Source of the DNA: Tilletia caries
Lineage: Eukaryota; Basidiomycota; Exobasidiomycetes; Tilletiales; Tilletiaceae
DNA length: 64,000 nucleotides
Reading direction: 5' to 3'
Assembly (NCBI GenBank): GCA_032718865.1
Contig: JALUTQ010000032.1
Location: 682,001-746,000, forward strand
Under the pieces are notes generated by a model, which was not told where the DNA came from, ran no database searches, and was given only the letters and a program-made list of their open reading frames with translations. The position numbers were made by a program, and so were the translations under genes. Within the stretch, counting starts at the first letter, position 1. Each line of letters opens with the position of its first letter. Shown piece after piece: positions 57,071-64,000 of the stretch.

Positions 57071-58814
57071 TCACAATGCTTCAAGCTCCCGTGTCTCTTC
57101 CAAGTCCAAGAAGTTCGTGCTGTACATTTCCTCTTCACCGACGGTGCTGAGACGTAAAGCGTCGACTAGCATGGCGACGGAGTCCTCGAAAGTGGTATGC
57201 ACGAGCGAGACGACAGAGCCTGTGCCGGCGAGGATCGTAATGGCCAGGACCAGGGAGTAGCTGATCAACCAGTATGGTTGGAAATTGTTTGCTTCGGTAG
57301 CCGCATAGTACTTGACGATCATGTAGAGGAAGTTGGCGGTAAACGCCAGACCGCCGAACGTGATGCTCACTGATATGGTCATAGAGTAATGTGTCAGAAA
57401 GCCGGAAGAGATCAACTGAAGACCCCATTCGATCTGCGTCCACTTACTGCTTTGAACTGAGAGAAAATGACAACAGGAAAGATAGTCAATCACAGTCGGA
57501 ATACTGATCCCTGACGAAAGTACTCACGCGCGAAAAAGGCAACAATGACGGTTGCCTTGGAAGCCTCGAGGCAGACGACTGTTGTCGACGGTGTGATGGA
57601 AGGAAAGAAGGAGATGGACCGATTTTGCGCTCGTTCCACAGAAGTGAACATCCGACTTGTGATCTGCCCTGGACCGTCCCGCTGGTTCCCGGTATCACGG
57701 GAGAAGCTGACGGCAGGTCGTGGACTTGCGGTGGACGTCGCGTGCGACGGGAAACTTGAATCGATTTCATCGATCTTTTCGAGCGGAGTGTTGGCGAGCG
57801 AATTGGGAGAGGGTACCGCCGGTTGCGAAACCGCCTTGAAGCTCTGTAATGGCATGCCGCGACGTTTTGACCCGATGTGTTTCCTGATGCCGTAGATGAG
57901 GGTGGTTGTGGTGTAGCAGTGGAATACTGTATTGGTCAGGCACACCACGGTCCACACCGTCAGAATAACCGAAAGGTGATAGGTGCCGTGAATACTGGCG
58001 TGAAAGATCTGCAGTGGGACAGATCTGGACTGTCAGCCGAGGTCGTCACATCAATGGGCAGAAACCATCATACACCTACATTCTGAGCGTCCAGAACCAT
58101 ATCCCTCGTGAGTTCCGGCATCCCGTCATATTGGCTGTGCCACTCGAACCATCCGTGTCTGGCCTGCTCGTAGTAGGAATCTGCAACGGAAGCTATGACC
58201 AAACAAGCAACAGAAGGCATCGCTGGTAAAAACAGCCATACCGCATTGACAAGCCATGCAGGGGCGAGGCGAGCCCGAGACCGGTCGTTTGCTTTTCTAG
58301 ACGAGATCGATCCGTCCCCTAGTCGCGCTGCTATGATACCCCACGACTGGTACCAGACAGAGAAATAGACCGGGACCCCCACCGCGGCAATCCATACGCC
58401 AAAGTGGACGTTCGGCTCGTTCCGATCATGACCGACGATCAACGAGATAGCCGAAGCGGCTAGGAGGAGCAGGAAGGGTGTGATGAACAGAACGAATGAG
58501 GTGTGGATGTTGGGGATGATGATCTTGCTATGACCGCGCGGGACGACCCGGAAGACCCAAAAGGAGCGCTTGTAGAGCTTGTGACAAATGCCGGCAACGG
58601 CCAGGACCGCCATCAATAGAAGGTATGCGGTCGCAAAGATGAAGAAGCCATTCGCGGCGCTGTTATGCCTCCAGAGTCTGGCCGCATCGACGAAGTCCGA
58701 CACCTCTTCGACGCTGGTGAAGTTGGGCATGCGGGCCCGGGCATCGGTATGATCTCGAGAGTAGACCGTCGGAGGCGGAGGCGGAGGGAGGTCAAAACGA
58801 GTATAGATGTCCAT
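57071..58814 (-). CDS. Multi-pass membrane protein (about seven helices), 533 aa
   Basis: Exons 58814-58080, 58008-57528 and 57456-57071; both introns are 71 nt and phases agree. The N-terminus is short and Pro-rich (FDLPPPPPPTVYSRD). Hydrophobic helices include FIFATAYLLLMAVLAVAGIC, FVLFITPFLLLLAASAISLI, GVWIAAVGVPVYFSVWY, LFLPAMPSVACLVIAS, LSVILTVWTVVCLTNTVF, FGGLAFTANFLYMIV and YWLISYSLVLAITILAGTG. The long loop between helices 5 and 6 is Ser/Pro-rich and probably cytoplasmic. A seven-helix layout suggests a receptor-like or transporter-like protein, but I recognise no signature. An in-frame ATG at 58901 would add 29 residues. Confidence 0.75.
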
Positions 58815-59590
58815 GGCTGTGGAAGTAGAAGAGTGCGGGCAGAAAGCGAAGCGTCCTTGGGCGGAAGCGGGGAGGAGGGCTGAACTCACCGATGAAGGCA
58901 TGCAGCTTCTATAAGAAGAGATTCCGACCCTGCTTCCTTCCTGATGCTCGGAAGGGAAGAGTAGTCAGCAGTCAGCACACACATATAGCTACAGTCTCTA
59001 TCTGCGCTCCTGGAACAAAAAGCCAACCGCCGAGAACTTGCACTTGCAGTAGTTGGATGCTCAGATAGACATCGTCTGGACGGGAGCTCAGCGCTCAGCC
59101 AGAGCGCATAATGGACGTGCGGTACTCCGACTTCTGTTTCAGCCGGTCCCGAGGTTTCCAAGGTCCAATTCAGCGAACGAGCACGGCTGGGACTTGGGAC
59201 GGCACAGGACACCATCGTGCAAACGACGTGTGAGTTGGTCAGTATTGCGGGCGGACTCACTGCATTTGTATCACAGCAGATAGATCGAGTAACGACTGCA
59301 AGTAAGTAAGCGCTGCAGGTCAGCAAGCCTCCTACATACATAATCTTTATACCTCTACGATACCTTGACAGGTCTCATGTAGAAGATCGGACCGCCCCCG
59401 CAGTCCGCACAACCCCGCAGTCTTGCCCAGGCCAGCCGCCAGAGTGGATGCTGCTCGCATCTGTGCGAAGCTCGAGCGCCGCCTGAGCGCCTGAGCGCTG
59501 GAGAGGCGGTGAGGTGAGGTGTATCCCATCGTGCCGGCGTCGACACTGATACGCGTTGCAAGAGGCCCGTCTGAGTGATGACTGATCGTC
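58815..59590. other. Intergenic region
   Basis: Upstream of the membrane protein gene. Open frames are short and on both strands. Its right part may belong to the LINE relic that follows, but no domain is visible. Confidence 0.4.
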
Positions 59591-59824
59591 AAGCTGGACG
59601 CACAATGTGACCGATGCCACGAGCTGGAGACGAGGGAGCACCTTCTGTTCTCGTGCAAGAGCACTCGAGCAGCAAGGAGGCGATTAGAGGAGGAAATTGG
59701 GATTCGGAAGGCGAGGTCGACTTGGGCACTGCTCAACGACCACGCGCTCATCAACAAGGTCGCGGCTCTAGCCTCACAGAGGCTACAGGCTTTACACCGC
59801 CAACGAAATCCCAGTCTTGTATAA
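59591..59824 (+). mobile_element. Relic of the 3' end of a non-LTR (LINE) retrotransposon
   Basis: The + strand reads CDRCHELETREHLLFSC, a CX2CX7HX4C zinc-binding motif of the type at the end of fungal Tad-like reverse transcriptase proteins. It continues in a basic helical tail and a TAA stop at 59822-59824. Reverse transcriptase itself is missing upstream, where frames break up. It is a 5'-truncated or decayed copy. No poly(A) or target duplication was found. Confidence 0.6.
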
Positions 59825-60771
59825 GCCTGGGGGGCCTAATTCTTTGGAAATCATCATATGGAGGCTCGATGAGACTGCGCATGGGAACTTTTGGCAGTCT
59901 GAGCACCAAAGTCTTGGACAAGGCTCGCCCCATCAAGACTTGGGCAAACCCTGCCACGGAGCCCTGAGGGAGACTTCTGGCAGCTTTTTGCTCATTTTTC
60001 GAGCGGCACGCAGCTTCTTGTCACGTGACGTTCAAATGGCTGGTCTTTAGCGTGAGTCTCGCAGCGAACCCGAGTCACGGGTCTTTGCAATTTTATCGAA
60101 CATCGTCGCATTCGACAAGGAGCAAGCAAAGGTGCAAAGGCAACACGCCACAGCGCCGTCTTTGGCGGGTCATCGTTACATGTAGGTGACTGGAGGTGTT
60201 GAGGCTGGATGGTGAGGACGCTGCATGGTGCAGCAGGATGGCATGCGTGGGTCATGGGTGGACAAAGCCAGACGCCAGGGTCTGTTGAGACGCGCTAGCT
60301 CAGATCGGCGCCCAAAATAGAGTTGGTCAGAGTGCATTACATAAGCTGGCAAGTGCTTCCCCAAGCCGCTCCCCCAAGTCTTCCTCAAGATTTTTCCTGT
60401 CTTCACAAGACTTCTCCAAAAGGGGCGCTAGACTTCGTTTCACCTTTCGGGTCTTATGTTTCCCAAGGATCTGTCAAGTCTCTCCCCAAGTCCTAATGAG
60501 ACTGAGATTTCGTTGGCGGTGTACCGCGAAGACTCTTAACAACACCAACCACAACATTATACCCTCACCGCACTTTGCTTTTGCATACATCGCAGCATTT
60601 TCTTCCACGGTTCACAGTCCGTTCAGGTTCAGCATCAATCTTTCCCCTCTTGTAACCTCCACAGCTGCATAGGCCTCTACGAGCCTCGGTCAGTAATCAA
60701 TGATTTTAAAAAAAAAGAAGATGATGCGATCATGAGTCTCTGGAAATTTGGTTATGCACCATACGCGCACC
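59825..60771. other. Intergenic region
   Basis: No gene found. CACGTGACGT occurs near 60022. Several CTCCCCAAG-type words near 60355-60490 form a weak degenerate repetition. Confidence 0.4.
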
Positions 60772-60774
60772 TAA

Positions 60775-61214
60775 GGCCCTGTCCAGTTGCGAGCGCGCGC
60801 CCTGATTTTGGCGCTCAACCCACTGGGCGCGAGCCCCTCGCGCCGCGCTCTGAAAATTTGCGCTCATAGGGCGCGCGCTGGCAACTGGACAACCCTCGCG
60901 CTGGGAAGTGGGCTCTGCTTTTGACCGGGACGGCTTTTTGCTATCTCATTTTGTGACTTTGTATTTCTTCTCATTTGGATTACAATGGCGGTGTAACGTG
61001 GTTGTAATTGTCAGAGCGGGCGCGAGGGCGCGCGCTCTGTGGGCCGACCTCGGGAGGTGGGCCCAGAGAGCGCGAGAATTGTGAGTGAGCGCGCTCTGAA
61101 AATTCTGGGCCGCCGGCCCTGAAAATGCGCAACTGGACAGTCGCGCGCCTCATGTCGGCCCACCGAGCGCGCGCTCATTTTTCAAAGTGGGGGCGCTCGC
61201 AACTGGACAGGGCC
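60775..61214. mobile_element. 440-bp Harbinger-type (Tourist-like) MITE
   Basis: The left end GGCCCTGTCCAGTTGCGAG is the inverted match of the right end CTCGCAACTGGACAGGGCC (19 of 19). TAA flanks both sides (60772-60774 and 61215-61217), the duplication expected of PIF/Harbinger elements. Internal copies of CAACTGGACA near 60890 and 61130 form subterminal repeats. The interior is GC-rich in GCGCGC runs and has no coding capacity. The termini do not match the Harbinger element at 95-3102, so another transposase must have mobilised it. Confidence 0.9.
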
Positions 61215-61217
61215 TAA

Positions 61218-61430
61218 CAGGCGCCTAAGAGGCACCTGTTTTTATACTAAGAAGTCTCTGGTGGAAGCGCGTCTCAAGCGCGTCTCAGGCGCCTCTGGAC
61301 ACAGATAGCGCCTCTGAGGCGCGTCCAACTCGCGCTTCAAAGGCGCCTCAACCGCGCCATCTGCACACTACCAACGCGTCCTTCACAGGCGCTTCACAGG
61401 CGCTTCAAAGGCGCACTAAATATCACATAT
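61218..61430. repeat. Degenerate AGGCGCCTC short tandem repeats
   Basis: About a dozen variants of AGGCGCCTC/AGGCGCTTC/AAGCGCGTCTC in about 200 bp, many overlapping palindromic GGCGCC. The neighbouring MITE is inserted at its left edge. Confidence 0.8.
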
Positions 61431-61649
61431 AGGCATCGATAGAGCCACGGTGGCTAGTATGTCGATTGAATCAAATGCCTCTACAATGTGATACCCTGGT
61501 CCTCCTCTCCATCTCTCCAATGCATCCAAGGGAATCCTCCTTCGCGCAGCAGCGGGCCAGCAGCAATAAGTAGTTCGAAGTTTGATCTGTGGAAATGTTC
61601 CGGTCAGTACTCGAAGCTCAGTGTCAGCTTAGAAACCCACTCACCATCG

Positions 61650-64000
61650 CTAGTTGTCGTCCGCGTCGACCTTGTTCATCGCGGCGTAGAACTGGGCGGT
61701 GGTGACGGTGATCTTGTTGTTCTCGAAAGCCTTGAGGAGAATGTTGATGACGTCCTGCTTGTTTGCCCTGGAAGAGAAGTGGATGTCTCCCTGGCTGAGT
61801 AGTTCGCAAGCGGCCTTCTTGGTAAGTTTCTGCAAACAGATGTAAGTGAGTGTATTTGTCAGTAAGCTGTCAATCATAGAGCAGAGCAGATCCTCACCTT
61901 CAACGCATCTGCGGTCACGATTCCCTTGTTCAGGTTCTTCTTGACTCGGATCTGTCTCTTTGGTGCGGCGTCGGCCTCAGCCTGCTGAGAGTTGGATGCG
62001 GAAGCTTGCTGGTTGTTCGATGTGGAAGGAGTACTGGAGCTGCCCGTTGGGGCCTCGTTCCCGAGCGCGAATGCTGACTTGATGAGCTCCGCGACCTGCT
62101 TGATGTGGTTGTGAACGAGTGGCTGAACCTCGCTAGTCGTATCCTTTGAAAGCTGTGACATCCCGATCGCCCATATCCGCAGCAATGCAGACAGCAGACG
62201 GAGAGCATTTTTGATACTTCCCCAAGCATTGATCCGCTTCAGGGTCGTCCGATAGTCAAAGCGGCCGATCTCTCTGTGGCCAAATCCCTGGCCAAGCTCG
62301 TCTTCGTCGTCGGTGTGATCCGGCGCGAGGTCCTGGATTCCTGAAAGCCAAACGTCGAACATCTTGTCCGCAGCCGCACGAGGTTCGTTACCGCAGCCGC
62401 ACGAGGTCTCCAGCACCTCAAGAGCCTGCTCGACATCTGTACGCGGTGTGAGCGCAGCGAATCTCGAGGAAAGAGCGAGGCGGAGAGCAGCAACCGTGGG
62501 CACCTCGAGGCGCGAAGCATCTGCCTTCCGAAGAGCTGAGAGAGCAAGGAGCGAAGGACCGGCAGGTGCCTCCGCAGTCGATGTCGATTGGGCGAGAGGC
62601 TGAGGTGACGGAGCGGGCTCCTTTGCCATCGGCGTCGTCGAGCGATTGGGAAGCTTGAGGGATGCACCAACATGGCGAGTCTTGAGCTGGGAAAGCACTA
62701 TCAACAAGGCAAGCATGATCAGAAGTAAGAACAACAATCAACGCAAGCACGAGTATTTAAGGTTGTCCCCGGAGTTGACGCGGAGCTCACTTTTGACAAA
62801 TTTTTGACCTTAAAAAAGCACGGAGTCCGCCTGGAGGACTCCGCCGGAATTTGTGCGGAGGCGGAGCCCAATCCTGGGCCTACTAGCCAAAAGTGCGGAG
62901 CGCGGAGTCGTCAAAAATTGTGTGAAAATTCCGGCGGAATTTCCGCGGAGTTCCGACGGAGCTGTGAGGTCACGTGATAGTCGAAAAATAAGGGTCACGT
63001 GACCACATTTTGAGTGCGCTCCGCCGGAATTCCGCAAAAGTTCCGCAGAAATGTGCGGAATTCCGAGAAAATAGGCATCTTCGAGATACGCGCAGGGGAT
63101 AAAACAGGCGTCATCATCCGTTGAGAGCTTCAGGATGGCACTGGAGTCAATACCGCAACAATGTCGGATGGTGAATGTATAGCTCTGAGTGTATTAAAGT
63201 CATTCTGAGAGCAACTTATACCACCACTGCGCTCCGACGGAATTCCGCGGAATTCCGAGCTCCGCATACACGGAGCACGGAGGAGCATTATGAAAACGCA
63301 CAGAAAAAACGCGGAGCGCGGAGCTGGGATTTCAACTTTTGTATAATTCCGTCGGAACGCGGAGCTGGTTTTTTCCGCTCTGTCTTAGTCTGCGGAGGCG
63401 GAGCTCGCCTCAGAAAGTCAGAATTCCGGCGGAATTTGGAAGTGCGGAGGCGGAGACCTCCGCGTTACTCCGGGGACAACCTTACGAGTATTGAAACTGA
63501 CCCTTGGCAGCAGAGAGCTGGGGCGAAGAGGCGTCCTTCGTTCCAGAAGCGTCGGCATTGCTGTTGGAGATGTTCTTCAGCGGCGACGTGGAAGCTGGAG
63601 TGGCGAAACCAAAAGGTGTCAGACATTAGTACATTGAAGACCCCCTTCAAATTGCACACGTCGTGAGATCGGAGCCTGTACCAGAGCCAAGGATCGTTGC
63701 ATTATCAGCAGCTACGAAGGAATAAGAATGTCAGTGCATTTATACGTCCCAAACCGTACAGGAGAAGTCCGAAGACTCACCGCCAGAGGGAGTGTACGCG
63801 GCGATCTCCTCGTCGCTGTCGTCAATCAAGTCAGAAGCAGAGTAGCGCTGCTTGGCGATATCGTTCAACTTTTCGATGGGCGTCTTCATCTTCGGAGCAT
63901 GCGATCGAGCCTCTGCAGATGGAAGGATGGATAATGGATCATAAGCACTCAAGATCTCAGGGCAGGATGGAGACCTGATTTACTCACCGCGAGGCGGGTA
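61650..64000 (-). CDS. Unknown protein, 5' end beyond the window (415 aa visible)
   Basis: Exons visible: 64000-63988 (partial), 63912-63781, 63711-63682 (a 30-nt micro-exon), 63594-63502, 62697-61898 and 61829-61650; phases agree at every junction. It begins within PPREARSHAPKMKTPIEKLN and has an acidic patch (DLIDDSDEEIAAY). A Ser/Ala-rich middle follows, then a helical region (GRFDYRTTLKRINAWGSIKN, then LLSALLRIWAIGMSQL), a basic RQIRVKKNLNKG and a helical C-terminus (NKQDVINILLKAFENNKI). No family recognised. The fourth visible intron is 804 nt because a MITE sits inside it. Confidence 0.7.
62758..63484. mobile_element. 727-bp hAT-like MITE inside an intron
   Basis: Perfect 18-bp terminal inverted repeats TAAGGTTGTCCCCGGAGT / ACTCCGGGGACAACCTTA and a perfect 8-bp target duplication CGAGTATT (62750-62757 and 63485-63492). 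An 8-bp duplication is typical of the hAT superfamily. The interior is made of many TTCCGCCGGAAT and GCGGAGCGCGGAG variants and has no coding capacity. Subtracting element plus duplication leaves an ancestral intron of about 69 nt, the normal size here. Confidence 0.93.

Noticed and set aside
1..64000. tRNA or rRNA genes
   Set aside because: No A-box/B-box pairs with clover-leaf potential and no rRNA core sequences were seen. The tRNA-Met complementarity at 22670 is a primer site, not a gene.

Overview
This window is nuclear DNA from a filamentous or dimorphic fungus, most likely a basidiomycete. Genes carry frequent short GT-AG introns (mostly 65-95 nt, many with a GTGAGT donor). Two cytosolic ribosomal protein genes (RPS9, RPL21), a Zn(II)2Cys6 transcription factor and a Lte1-type RasGEF are of fungal type, and a KDZ-family transposase of the kind abundant in Basidiomycota is present. 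I cannot name the genus. Gene models below were built by joining open frames at splice sites and checking that intron phases agree.

Layout. 95-3102: a PIF/Harbinger DNA transposon with an SANT/Myb-like ORF and a frameshifted transposase. 4735-12489: a very large (about 2,500 aa) zinc-cluster transcription factor. 13364-14510 (-): a DUF3074/START-like protein in four exons. 15579-18913: a Ser-rich single-pass membrane protein. 19340-22018 (-): a coiled-coil protein. 22395-27984: a complete-length Ty1/copia retrotransposon with near-identical LTRs, a 5-bp target duplication and a disrupted gag-pol. 28345-34766 (-): a 2,048-aa RasGEF. 36275-39021: an intact-looking KDZ transposase.

From about 39.2 to 53 kb the sequence changes character. 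It is rich in minisatellites and decayed fragments of host genes (alpha/beta hydrolase, myosin-motor chitin synthase, possibly phosphatidylserine decarboxylase). It also holds several intact intron-containing genes that I cannot assign: an acidic protein, two divergently transcribed BED-like zinc-finger proteins and a 922-aa coiled-coil protein. The last three share a CGCGTCGCGACGCG-type palindromic motif just upstream of their starts, so they may form a co-regulated accessory unit. This is the best candidate here for something undescribed.

53.5-64 kb returns to housekeeping-like content: head-to-head RPS9 and RPL21, a multi-pass membrane protein, a LINE relic, a 440-bp Harbinger-type MITE, and a gene running off the right end whose fourth visible intron was enlarged by a 727-bp hAT-like MITE with perfect 8-bp target duplications.
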